Below, in pieces: positions 23,876 through 32,223 of a stretch of 64,000 bases of DNA. The stretch's first letter is position 1. Each line of letters starts with the position of its first letter. The notes under the pieces are model-generated. The model searched no databases. It saw nothing but the letters and a program-made list of their open reading frames with translations, and had not been told where the DNA came from. Origin of the DNA: Bacteroidales bacterium M7 (GTDB taxonomy: Bacteria; Bacteroidota; Bacteroidia; Bacteroidales; Muribaculaceae); the NCBI GenBank assembly GCA_001689515.1, contig LUJR01000009.1:62001-126000 (forward strand), in the 5' to 3' direction. The position numbers were made by a program, and so were the translations under genes.

Positions 23876-24355
23876 CTATTGGTTGCTTAACAGGGTTGCT
23901 AACTTCTTGGAGTCATCACATGATAACATGTACTTGTCTCCGTTGGAGAGAATGATGCAAAATGACTGGTCTTTATCCATAACGTAGCTGAAATATATAC
24001 CTAATCCATCAGACCTGTACCAGCCGATATTTCCGCATAGTCCACCTGACCCGCAAAGTTTCAATGCGGACACGTCTTTAGGTATAAAAGCTTTGTTAAT
24101 CTCATCCAGTCGGAATGTCTTGTTTCCGATGACGCGATGGACGGTCAACTCGCCATTTCCTAATTGGATTTTCGTGGGAATCAGTCCTATGAGTCCGATA
24201 GAACTGAGGACTACTATAATGAAAGCGATGGTCGCGACATCCTTGATGCCTTTGTGCGTAACTAACAGATAGATAAAGAAGCCCAAAAGAACAAGTCCAG
24301 TGATAGCTGTTATCACGATGGAACTTGTGGACCACCTGACGTTAAAAGATTCCAT
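23876..24355 (-). CDS. Two-helix membrane protein with PH-like domain
   Basis: 159 residues. Two membrane helices fall at about 12-33 (VITAITGLVLLGFFIYLLV) and 40-58. A beta-rich domain follows that reads like bacterial PH domains, with the typical end SNGDKYMLSCDDSKKLATLL. The family call is moderate and the function unknown. It is the last gene of the cassette DUF3244-like, C10 protease, lipoprotein, PH-like (44-bp gap upstream), followed by a hairpin. Confidence 0.6.
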   Translation of the reverse strand: MESFNVRWSTSSIVITAITGLVLLGFFIYLLVTHKGIKDVATIAFIIVVLSSIGLIGLIPTKIQLGNGELTVHRVIGNKTFRLDEINKAFIPKDVSALKLCGSGGLCGNIGWYRSDGLGIYFSYVMDKDQSFCIILSNGDKYMLSCDDSKKLATLLSNQ

Positions 24356-24399
24356 ATGCCGCCTTTTGTGTAATGCGTGTCTCTATGAAGATGCTGAGT

Positions 24400-25197
24400 T
24401 TAAGGAAATGGAATTGGTCCTGAAACTACCCAGGATGCCAGGGGATTAAGCAGGTCAGCATCGGTGCTGAAGAATGAGATGCCGATGATGGTCGTGGGCA
24501 TCGTTGAGCGGGTCGGGGCTTGATCAAGTGCAGTCTGGTTCAGAGCATGCCAGCCTGTTTCGGGGAATAGGATTGCCCACCATGGAGTGCCGTCTGCGAT
24601 GGTCATCATGTCGCCTGCTATGTAATGATGGGTGGTGCTTCCCTCGTTCATTTCAAGGGTAAAAAGGGCGAAGTTGTAATCCTCGCCTTGGTTGGTCACG
24701 GCCTCGTCACGCAGATATGTCGTGGTGAAAGTCCCTTCATGGAGCTTTTGCCCGTCTATGGTGGTAATTACCCACTGGCGCGGTGATGACTGCAAGTCGC
24801 AGTCCATATAGAGGATGCTTTGCTCGCCGAAAAATGGGTCGATGGTGTATGAAGGACGGAATTTGGCAAACGATTTACCGACGTTGACGGTGCACTGTGC
24901 CGTTGCTCCAGTTGAAGCGTCAGTTACCGTAAGCGTGGCATCGCCAAATGCTTCGGGCGTGAGTCTGATGATGCGTCCGTCACAGGCAGCAGTGACGGAA
25001 TTACCATTGACCGCAACAGTGAAGTCGCCGCTGCCGCCACTGATGCTTATGGATTGTGTATCTCCTCGAAGGCACATTTTGACTGAACCATCAGACAGGT
25101 TCATAGGCTGCATCACATCCTCGTCATTGTCGCTGCCACACGATACTGCCAGCAAGCCGACCAATATAGCAGCAATACTCTTAAAAATTATATTCAT
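24400..25197 (-). CDS. Lipoprotein with Ig-like region, unknown function
   Basis: 265 residues from the ATG at 25197, which gives a lipoprotein signal ending LLAVSCGSDNDED. The longer frame to 25278 would overlap the protease gene and lacks a signal. Residues 45-105 look like a small Ig-like beta domain (SGGSGDFTVAVNGNSVTAA). The rest is beta-rich without a known motif. The Asp/Glu after the lipid Cys would favour surface display in Bacteroidetes (inference). Its place after a secreted C10 protease suggests a partner or substrate-binding role. Confidence 0.65.
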   Translation of the reverse strand: MNIIFKSIAAILVGLLAVSCGSDNDEDVMQPMNLSDGSVKMCLRGDTQSISISGGSGDFTVAVNGNSVTAACDGRIIRLTPEAFGDATLTVTDASTGATAQCTVNVGKSFAKFRPSYTIDPFFGEQSILYMDCDLQSSPRQWVITTIDGQKLHEGTFTTTYLRDEAVTNQGEDYNFALFTLEMNEGSTTHHYIAGDMMTIADGTPWWAILFPETGWHALNQTALDQAPTRSTMPTTIIGISFFSTDADLLNPLASWVVSGPIPFP

Positions 25198-25250
25198 GAT
25201 AGATTGTGTTGAATGATAAAATGCAGAATTTACATTGTAAAGATAACATT

Positions 25251-26702
25251 TTATTTCCGATGTATACTTGTAACGCACCAGAAATTGTGGTCAAAATTGC
25301 CGGCAGAAGTCTCAAAACTTATGGTGAGGTCTGTGTTGACCTTATAAAAACCGTTATTGTTTCCGCCCCAACCCATATTTGCATGGAAATACAAATCATA
25401 GTTTTTCACAATGGCACGGGTGGATTTGGGGCAGATGGCATAACCGTCGATGACCCATGCGTGGGTATCATTAGTAGTGCCTGATGTGCCGTTTTTTGTA
25501 CCGCCCATTAATGCAACTGATGGGTAGGAGGAGTTAGCCCTTATGGTTTCCAGTATCGGATCGGCTGCGAAATAATTGTATTTTGCACCGCAGGTTACAT
25601 AGTTGCGCATATACGTAATCAATTTATCGATATCCGTACCGCTGCATGTTACTATGGGCAGATTTTTATCCATGTCGGGTTTATAAGTCCCAGATGCATC
25701 AATTTCAGGTTTAGAACCAGAACCGTCATAAACTGCCTTTATCAGGGTGGTTACCATTTCCCGTAATCCATCAGGTGCAGGAGGGTAGGCTTTGAACTCC
25801 GGATTATTTCTCATATATTCCCAGTCCATGATGACTCCATTTATTGAGATATTGTTGTTCATTACAGCAACCATTGCCTGGGCTCCGGCAACGACCCCAC
25901 ATCCTGCAGGATAATAGGTCTGCTCATAGTCATTTAAGTACGATAGCCACATATAACATTGCGGTAATTTGGTATTATAGGGTTGTTCTTGACTCCACAG
26001 AGTTGTGGCCACGGGGGCTACCATGGTGACCACGCTTGAAAGACTGGTACTTGGCTGCGAACGCGTGGATAATTCATTTTCATCTTCCACTTGTATCAGA
26101 TTCTGGACTTCTTTAAATGTAAGCTGTTGGGAGGGCTTTAGTCTTGCATTTATTTTTGACCATGTTGCATCATGAAGAGTGCTCCTGAGGATTTCTACCT
26201 CCTCAATTTCTGCCAATGCTGTCTTTTGGGCTAAGTCCAGCATCATATCGGCTCCACATTCTTTACCGGTCTCTTTATCTCCATAAGGTATGTAAGCGAC
26301 AACTCCAGGCCGACGCTCGTCGGCACATACCACGGCAAAGCCCGCATTATCCTCTATGTCATAAAAGGTGATACTGTCATTCGTTACAGATGCTCGGGTC
26401 AGAGAGGCCGACGCCACAGGAAGACGATATTCTTTTGCGACTGTAAAAGTGTTATTGGCTCGGGATGTAACTCCTTGATTGATTCCGTTGACAAATTCAC
26501 GGACAGCCTCTATTGCTTCTGATTGTGATATGTTTTGTGGCTCATCGAATGCAATACTTACCACTTCGTCACGAGACAATGAAATAGATTTCTCTGGTTC
26601 TGCAATGTTAGATACTACAGCAGGTTCGTCATTGGAAGTACATCCACAGACCAGTCCCACAATGCTGATGAAAAGAAGCGATTTAAATTTTGTCGTTAGC
26701 AT
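25251..26702 (-). CDS. C10-family (streptopain-like) cysteine protease, lipoprotein
   Basis: 483 residues. A lipoprotein signal ends VCGC (C21), and a pro-domain covers about 45-200. The catalytic domain has Cys268 (YPAGCGVVAGAQ), His414 (NDTHAWVIDGY) and the Trp motif MGWGGNNNGFY at 443-453, so the papain-like machinery is intact. It is expected to be an exported zymogen anchored to a membrane and self-activated. It starts 39 bp after DUF3244-like copy 3. Bacteroides C10 proteases are known to be encoded with small inhibitor proteins, so that neighbour is a candidate inhibitor (inference). Confidence 0.9.
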   Translation of the reverse strand: MLTTKFKSLLFISIVGLVCGCTSNDEPAVVSNIAEPEKSISLSRDEVVSIAFDEPQNISQSEAIEAVREFVNGINQGVTSRANNTFTVAKEYRLPVASASLTRASVTNDSITFYDIEDNAGFAVVCADERRPGVVAYIPYGDKETGKECGADMMLDLAQKTALAEIEEVEILRSTLHDATWSKINARLKPSQQLTFKEVQNLIQVEDENELSTRSQPSTSLSSVVTMVAPVATTLWSQEQPYNTKLPQCYMWLSYLNDYEQTYYPAGCGVVAGAQAMVAVMNNNISINGVIMDWEYMRNNPEFKAYPPAPDGLREMVTTLIKAVYDGSGSKPEIDASGTYKPDMDKNLPIVTCSGTDIDKLITYMRNYVTCGAKYNYFAADPILETIRANSSYPSVALMGGTKNGTSGTTNDTHAWVIDGYAICPKSTRAIVKNYDLYFHANMGWGGNNNGFYKVNTDLTISFETSAGNFDHNFWCVTSIHRK

Positions 26703-26741
26703 GATTTAGATTGTGTGTTAGTAGAACTTAGAAAATATAGC

Positions 26742-27107
26742 TTAGAAATTTAAAGAGCCGAGATAGACGTGACCGTTTTCGGTGATACATGCGATAGTGT
26801 ATTCACCGTAGAGGATGGGGATTTCAGCGGATGGCTCGTCTTGTGTGACCGTGCCTGACCATATGGGGGTGTCATCTTTGCTGATGGTTACATCCAGGTA
26901 TTCAGAATTATTAAAGTCAAATTCAATATGCCCCTGTACGTATGTACATATGATACGCTCTCGAGAGGGCATTTCAGGTCTATTGGTTTTACGGTGCTGA
27001 GTTAGCACTGTGGATTTGCTGCCAACCTCCTCACCCCGTATATTAATAGAGTGTGTGAGGGTAACGAAGATGGAGAGGATTAAGAGGATGAATCTGAGTC
27101 GCTGCAT
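26742..27107 (-). CDS. Small secreted protein, DUF3244-like (copy 3)
   Basis: 121 residues. A signal peptide (MQRLRFILLILSIFVTLTHS) and linker lead to the same C-terminal beta domain as copies 1 and 2 (SEYLDVTISKDDTPIWSG, LYGEYTIACITENG). It is more divergent than the other two. It heads the operon with the C10 protease. Its promoter is strong by sequence but lacks the TTTGG motif, so this cassette may be controlled differently. Confidence 0.75.
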   Translation of the reverse strand: MQRLRFILLILSIFVTLTHSINIRGEEVGSKSTVLTQHRKTNRPEMPSRERIICTYVQGHIEFDFNNSEYLDVTISKDDTPIWSGTVTQDEPSAEIPILYGEYTIACITENGHVYLGSLNF

Positions 27108-27135
27108 AAGGCTTTTGGCGTTAAATTTTATGCCG

Positions 27136-27167
27136 CAAATTTACGCGATGAGCTTGCTGATGCCAAA
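27136..27167 (-). promoter_or_regulatory. Promoter of the protease operon
   Basis: TTTG (27167-27164), 20 bp, TAAATTTG (27143-27136): an exact fit to the Bacteroidetes consensus, 29 bp before the ATG. Nothing like TTTGG-N12-GTAAY stands at the fixed distance. Confidence 0.8.
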
Positions 27168-27350
27168 TAATTCATTAGGCAAAAGCCATGTTGAAAGTAT
27201 CCTGTATTACCTTGAGAATCAATAAACTATATTTGTGCAGGACTCATAAAAATTTAGGCGCTTAATTTCTTGAATGTAAATGCTTGATAGATAGTAGGTT
27301 ACGGGATATGCGCTCGTTCTGTGATTGATAATAGGCTGAATGATAGTGAT

Positions 27351-29003
27351 TTATGGTTTTTGCCTATTAAGCAAATTGATGTATTTTTCAGCTTTAGAGG
27401 CATCAAGTTTGCGTAGTTTATCCGAAAAATGACGGCGTGCGCTATATATTGCGTTCATAGTGTGTTTATCCAAAAGCACCCCTTGCGTTTTAATTGAAAA
27501 GCCAAGGAGAGAATAAAGAAACAGTCGGAATTCTCCTTTTGTCAGGGTGGGGAAATCACGTTTGATATCGGACATGGCATGGTTATAATGTTTGTCTGCC
27601 ATATCTTCAAGTTCTTTTATTTTCTTTTCATCAGATGAAAATGTTTTGATTAAGGACTTGACTTTGTTGGAAATCCTTTTTTGCTCTTGAGGATTGCCGT
27701 CCATTTCAAATGATTCTGCAAACATTGTATCAAATTCTTTGAAATGATCCGAGATTAGCTCAGAAGCAACCTCATGTGCTTTTAATGCTTTGTTTTCGTT
27801 TGATTTAATAACCTCTTGTAATTCGTGCAATGATGTGATGTAGGTGTTTATTGTACGGGTCTGTTGTCTTCTATACCACAAGAAAATCCATCCGATTATC
27901 AACAAAACTATTATGGATATGGCTATGACTATCCATAGGCGGTACTGAGTTCTCTCATGATTGGCTTTGGCAAGACGGTTTGCCTGATCGAAATATGAAG
28001 TGACTGCGCTTGTAATTCCTTGGTTGACTCTGCGCCGAAAAACAGAGTCTGTCATGCTGTCTAATTGTTCCGATGCTTCAAGTGCCTCCTCATATCTACC
28101 GGAATGTTTGAGAATTGTATATGTCAGGTATTGTGATGCTATGCTTATATTGTCGCTATTAGTGTACGTATCTTTTATTTGGCTTGCAGGGGAAATTAGC
28201 CTCAGTCCGGCACAAGCAGTGCCTAAGAATATAGAGTCCTCCTCATTAGCTACAGGTGTAGAGCATATTTTTTCCCATACTGTCTTGGCTCGGGTATAAT
28301 CATCATTTTTTAAATATAATTTGCCCAACTGCCTGTAGAGTTCGGCTAACAATTCCTGGTCGTTGTTGAGTTTGGCAGAATCAATAAGAGTGGTGAGAAT
28401 TTTCAACCCTGCTTCACTGTCGTTCATATTGAAATACGCTGCGGCGAGGTCTACTGCGGCATATGATAAATGTGGCTCTCGGTCTATTGATTTGAAATTT
28501 TCATATGCTATCTGTGCATATTTCAGTTCATCAGCGTGGTTGTAGGTCAGATTGTATATGGCGGATATTTCTCGTGCTGACATCGCCGTCCAGAATGTGT
28601 CATTCATGTCTTGTGCGATGGCATATGAATTGAGCATTGAAATCAAGCTAAGGGCATAGTCCTCCGAATTGTATTTTACACGACCATGATAGTAATATGA
28701 CAGTAGACGGGATGTCATGTCGCTATTATCTGAATAATAGTTGACCGCAATCGCAATCAAAGAATCATCCATGACATGTTCATGGCATTTTATCTGAGCT
28801 TGGGTTAGAAGGAGTGCATAGCTGGCGTTAAGTTTGGAACTGTGAGAGAATGCTGTACCGTCTATACTGCGAAGCAGAATCAAAGCCGAGTCTGGTTGTT
28901 CAGTCATCAGCGAGTCGGCGCGATCAAGTACGGCCTCCATACTATTATGTTTACCGCAAGAAAATGCAGTGATTGCGATTATGACAATAACAAGATATCT
29001 CAT
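27351..29003 (-). CDS. Membrane-spanning TPR regulator with C-terminal HTH (copy 3)
   Basis: 550 residues. The export signal (MRYLVIVIIAITAFSCGKH) ends in Cys. TPR-like repeats run to 345, a membrane helix is at about 352-375 (WIVIAISIIVLLIIGWIFLW), then a coiled coil and HTH (LLGFSIKTQGVLLDKHTMNA). The sensor part is closest to copy 1 (DKFWSAMSAREISDIYNLTY against DTFWTAMSAREISAIYNLTY). Unlike copies 1, 2 and 4, its leader has no palindromic repeat, and its promoter carries the shared motif. So this regulator may be in the regulon itself. Confidence 0.82.
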   Translation of the reverse strand: MRYLVIVIIAITAFSCGKHNSMEAVLDRADSLMTEQPDSALILLRSIDGTAFSHSSKLNASYALLLTQAQIKCHEHVMDDSLIAIAVNYYSDNSDMTSRLLSYYYHGRVKYNSEDYALSLISMLNSYAIAQDMNDTFWTAMSAREISAIYNLTYNHADELKYAQIAYENFKSIDREPHLSYAAVDLAAAYFNMNDSEAGLKILTTLIDSAKLNNDQELLAELYRQLGKLYLKNDDYTRAKTVWEKICSTPVANEEDSIFLGTACAGLRLISPASQIKDTYTNSDNISIASQYLTYTILKHSGRYEEALEASEQLDSMTDSVFRRRVNQGITSAVTSYFDQANRLAKANHERTQYRLWIVIAISIIVLLIIGWIFLWYRRQQTRTINTYITSLHELQEVIKSNENKALKAHEVASELISDHFKEFDTMFAESFEMDGNPQEQKRISNKVKSLIKTFSSDEKKIKELEDMADKHYNHAMSDIKRDFPTLTKGEFRLFLYSLLGFSIKTQGVLLDKHTMNAIYSARRHFSDKLRKLDASKAEKYINLLNRQKP

Positions 29004-29033
29004 TTATGTTATGTAAAAAATGAAAATAATTTA

Positions 29034-29105
29034 CAAATTTAAGGGAAAATTCTCACGCTCCAAGTAAATGTATAGAAAAATCATTTGGCTTTTCGATTCT
29101 GTAAC
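29034..29105 (-). promoter_or_regulatory. Promoter of TPR copy 3 with upstream motif
   Basis: -7 box TAAATTTG at 29041-29034. Motif TTTGG-N12-GTAAC is at 29084-29105, 43 bp away. Confidence 0.7.
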
Positions 29106-29190
29106 TACCCGATATTCAGCGTGTTATTAAAGAATGAAATTTTATTTTTAGTCTTTTCCCTAATATAGATTGTAATTAGCTGATAATTAG
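29075..29190. repeat. Conserved 120-bp upstream block (copy d)
   Basis: Shares GAAAAATCATTTGGCTTTT, TTTTATTTTTAGTCTTTT and AATATAGATTGTAATTAGC with copies a-c, although this one precedes a regulator rather than a barrel gene. Confidence 0.7.
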
Positions 29191-29276
29191 ATGTTTATAT
29201 ATCTATTTGTTGGTGTAAATAATTTATGTATCTGATTAGCAATTGATTACAACCTATATTGTTGGTTTGATGTGTC

Positions 29277-29419
29277 AAGCTATTTCTTTATGGATGAATT
29301 GAGCTGAGTGAGTTTATCTGTCTCGTTGCAGTGTTTGTGAATTTCTTGCCATACCTCAAAGGCATCGGGAGCAACCTGATAGGCTGGGCTAAGATGATTG
29401 ATGTGATGAATGTTTTCAT
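29277..29419 (-). pseudogene. Collapsed outer-membrane barrel gene, only the two ends left
   Basis: An ATG at 29419 opens MKTFITSIILAQPI, like a signal peptide start. It then jumps to YGKKFTNTATR, matching the last strand of barrel 4 (YGKKITRRNEIG). One frame over, EIHKHCNETDKLTQLNSSIKK ending at 29280 matches the barrel 4 C-terminus (ITRRNEIGELNQSSSAIMK). So about 2 kb was deleted and a frameshift followed. The promoter upstream is still intact. Alignment was by eye. Confidence 0.7.
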
Positions 29420-29443
29420 AACGTGGGTGAGATGATTTTGCGG

Positions 29444-29515
29444 CAAAGTTACGGTGTATGGGATGGGACAGCCAAATTTTCGAGGCGAAAAAAGTTGGCA
29501 ACCTTGATTTTTAAA
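29444..29515 (-). promoter_or_regulatory. Surviving promoter of the collapsed barrel gene
   Basis: TTTG (29476-29473), 21 bp, TAACTTTG (29451-29444). At the fixed 43-bp distance is a decayed motif, gTTGG-N12-TTAAA (29494-29515). Remnants of the upstream block (GGTAATCAGTAGATTGTAA) follow at 29521-29539. Confidence 0.6.
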
Positions 29516-29693
29516 TCGCTGGTAATCAGTAGATTGTAAAGAAATTTTTCTTGCCAAGTTGGCGCGATTTTAACCGCCTGATATATAGTGGGTTAATGAA
29601 GCCGTTTGCCAAGTCGTTTTATAGGCGAGATGAGGTGTAGGGTAAATGATGAAGGGGTGCGTGGCGATTATTGATACAATAGGGCGGCTTGTA

Positions 29694-30053
29694 GAGAGGG
29701 TGTTGCAGACCCCGTCAATTGTGGTGATTCAACCTGTATGATATAGGGAGGGTGTTGCCTCCGTGGGAGGCTGACATGTTAGGCAGTGGTCAGGCTGGCT
29801 GTAGGTCAGCCTGACCACTGTACGAGCAACGGCACAAGACACACGCCGCTGTAGGTGGCGCACTCTGGTAGTGGGGTGCGCCTCCGACGGAGGCGATAAT
29901 AATGGGGGGATGAATGCTACACAGGGGTAATGCAAGCCTAAACAGCGTGCATGACCCCTGCCTAATATATGTGTCTCCTACGGAGACATCGCCTTACACA
30001 TCCACATCCCATAGCACGATAAAAAATCGGGGGATGTTTTGCAACACCCTCTA
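29694..30053. repeat. Multi-hairpin element bounded by inverted AGAGGGTGTTGC
   Basis: AGAGGGTGTTGCA on the left is inverted as TGCAACACCCTCT at 30041-30053. Inside are a perfect 13-bp stem (29784-29796 with 29808-29820, cagtggtcaggct) and smaller stems around 29879-29895 and 29972-29990. With the repeats on either side it fills the long gene-free stretch 29420-30276, in which I see no coding region. A further direct copy of CAACACCCTCTATT stands at 30248. Confidence 0.6.
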
Positions 30054-30133
30054 TTCTTAACGCTCGCGGCTATGCCGCGCCTTTACAAGCGGAATAATCT
30101 TACGAGAATGAAAGTGTTGCGAAACAATAATGT

Positions 30134-30226
30134 TGTAGGGACATGCCATGGCATGTCTGATTTGGCTGTCTATGACCGTTTAAACCATGCATATTGGGGG
30201 CTGACATGCCATGGCATGTCCCTACA
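30134..30226. repeat. REPIN-like inverted pair of the palindromic repeat
   Basis: Copies at 30134-30157 and 30203-30226 face each other, as at 7003-7094, 48402-48489 and 52153-52244. Total length 93 bp. Confidence 0.8.
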
Positions 30227-30276
30227 AGTCGGGGAGTTCCAGTTCTGCAACACCCTCTATTTTTGTGGGATTTTTG

Positions 30277-31917
30277 CTACAGGTATTGGAGGTAGCGGTC
30301 GGGGTTGGGGCAGCCGGAGTCTTTGATTTTGTCTTTGAGGTGGCGGCGCGAATCGTAGACGGCTCTCACTTGCTTCTTGCCGAGAAACATGGCGATGGCT
30401 GTGTCTGAGAAGCCCAAGACGGAAAACAGGAACAGCTTGGCATCGGTCTTGTTGGCTTTTGGAACATCCGCTTTGAAATCAGTCATCAGACATGACATGT
30501 GCTGATTGACCATCGCCTCCAATTCGTCAATTTTGGTTTCATTGCCCTGGATTTCCTTTACGAAATCCGTGATAGTCTGATAGAGCTGCTGGTTGCTAGC
30601 CTCGGAGTCCTGCCGGGGATATACATGTTTGCATAGTTGGTCAAACAGGACATATTTCTTGCGGAGCAGTGCATGGATAAGCTGGCGGTTTTGTATGCAC
30701 TCTGATGATTTGGTCTGCAACGAATCGCTCAGCGATTGTACCATTTCCAATCCTTGCTCTATCTTTTCTTGTTGTCGCTGCCGATACCGTCTGATCCACA
30801 CATAAATAATGAAGGCAATCAGCAGACCTACTATAGTCATGGCTCCGATAAACATGTATGAAAGATCGCGAGACCGCTCTGCTTCCTGTCGAAGGTTGGT
30901 GTGATAATCCAGCAATGATGTCGTAAGATCAATGCTTATGCGGTTTTCTATAATGTCATTATGCTCGGTGTCAAGTTTTAAAAGGGATTTTATGGCACGA
31001 TATGGAGAATCAATGCGTACATATATCTCAAATTTCAGCCACTCCAGCTGAAGAGTAGTATCTCGGTTGCCTATGGCACGGTATAAGTCAATGGCTTTAT
31101 CCAAGCGTTTGGATTTTGCATACATGGTTGCAAGGTATGATGAATCTTCAGCGGTGGCATATTCTGACAGGCAGACTTTTTCAAACGCACTGGCGGACTC
31201 CGCATACCTTTGTGCCCCCATCAGGGAGCGTCCCATTGTCCCCCATGCTTCATGCTCAAGATATGGGTCATCATGCTTGCGGGCTGAGTCAACAACCTGT
31301 TGGCAGATAGGTATTGATTCCTTATAGTGGGCTGAATTATTGTATGCGTTCGCGAGATCTAAGAGTGCGTAGTTGAGGTATGGCTGGGTTTTGTCGCGAC
31401 GGAAGTGCTCGTATTCTTTCTGTGCGTATCGCACTCCCTCTTCGCCGTTGAAGGTAGCGAGATACACGTCGGCGACTCCGCGGCTCGCCAGCCCCATCCA
31501 GAAGTCGGATCCCACTTCACGCGCTAGCTCCAGGGCCTGAAACATCGACATCAGGCTCTTGGCGTAATGCCGGGCTTTATACTGCACACTCCCGCGATAG
31601 AAATGCGCCTTGGTCAGCTGCAGCAGGTCTTCGTGGCGGGTATAATAATCAACGGCTATGGATATGAGCGAATCGTCAGCAGACGGCTTGAAGCACTTTG
31701 CCTGTGCCTGCGTCAGCAGCAGGGCATAACGGGCGTTAAGCTCTGAACCGTGGGGCAGGGCTGAGCCATCAATGGCACTGAGCAGTGTCAGAGCCGAGTC
31801 GGGATGCTCACTCATCAGCGAGTCGGCGCGGTCAATGAGCGCCTCGGTGGCGGCGTGTCTGCCGCACGACACCGACAACGCCGCGATTGCGATTATGAAG
31901 ATAGCAAGGTGTTTCAT
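30277..31917 (-). CDS. Membrane-spanning TPR regulator with C-terminal HTH (copy 4)
   Basis: 546 residues from the ATG at 31917 (MKHLAIFIIAIAALSVSCGR). The in-frame extension to 31956 begins inside the palindromic repeat and is rejected. TPR-like helices are followed by a membrane helix at about 352-375 (MFIGAMTIVGLLIAFIIYVW), a coiled coil and HTH (VLGFSDTAIAMFLGKKQVRA). The N-terminal 55 residues match copies 1 and 2 closely. It stands at the upstream edge of the island with no adjacent cassette: the next gene downstream is the collapsed barrel, probably its former partner. Confidence 0.82.
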   Translation of the reverse strand: MKHLAIFIIAIAALSVSCGRHAATEALIDRADSLMSEHPDSALTLLSAIDGSALPHGSELNARYALLLTQAQAKCFKPSADDSLISIAVDYYTRHEDLLQLTKAHFYRGSVQYKARHYAKSLMSMFQALELAREVGSDFWMGLASRGVADVYLATFNGEEGVRYAQKEYEHFRRDKTQPYLNYALLDLANAYNNSAHYKESIPICQQVVDSARKHDDPYLEHEAWGTMGRSLMGAQRYAESASAFEKVCLSEYATAEDSSYLATMYAKSKRLDKAIDLYRAIGNRDTTLQLEWLKFEIYVRIDSPYRAIKSLLKLDTEHNDIIENRISIDLTTSLLDYHTNLRQEAERSRDLSYMFIGAMTIVGLLIAFIIYVWIRRYRQRQQEKIEQGLEMVQSLSDSLQTKSSECIQNRQLIHALLRKKYVLFDQLCKHVYPRQDSEASNQQLYQTITDFVKEIQGNETKIDELEAMVNQHMSCLMTDFKADVPKANKTDAKLFLFSVLGFSDTAIAMFLGKKQVRAVYDSRRHLKDKIKDSGCPNPDRYLQYL

Positions 31918-31945
31918 AGGGTGTGACTGACGGGGCTGGGAAAGC

Positions 31946-31986
31946 GGACATGCCACGGCATGTCCCTACAACCAGGGACAAAGTTA
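31946..31986 (-). promoter_or_regulatory. -7 box and 5'-leader palindromic repeat of TPR copy 4
   Basis: TAACTTTG at 31986-31979, then the repeat at 31946-31970, 29 bases before the ATG, exactly as in copy 1. Confidence 0.55.
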
Positions 31987-32097
31987 ATGATTTGTCGGAT
32001 AATCGCCATGCTTATGCTCAAATTATAAGAATTATATGATTTATATTACGAAAATCCGTATCTCGCAGAAATTTTTTTCAAAAAAATTGCGAGAAAA

Positions 32098-32128
32098 TTT
32101 GGTAATTGGGAAAATTGCCGTACATTTG
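32098..32128 (+). promoter_or_regulatory. Promoter of the TraB-like gene
   Basis: TTTG (32098-32101), 19 bp, TACATTTG (32121-32128), with both boxes matching the Bacteroidetes consensus. It is divergent from TPR copy 4 and leaves a leader of about 90 bases. Confidence 0.85.
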
Positions 32129-32223
32129 CAGCGTGATAGTGATGCACACTACTACATCACTACATGAGAACAACGATAAAATCAATCAACAATATTCCAA
32201 ATAAAACTCAAAAAAAGACAGAA

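Noticed and set aside
29288..29557. 89-residue frame as a complete small gene
   Set aside because: Its end matches a barrel C-terminus out of frame and the -7 box lies inside the long form, so it is a gene remnant.
29640..30130. Transposase or integrase gene in the long gap
   Set aside because: No frame over about 70 residues with any recognisable motif; the region is hairpins and repeats.
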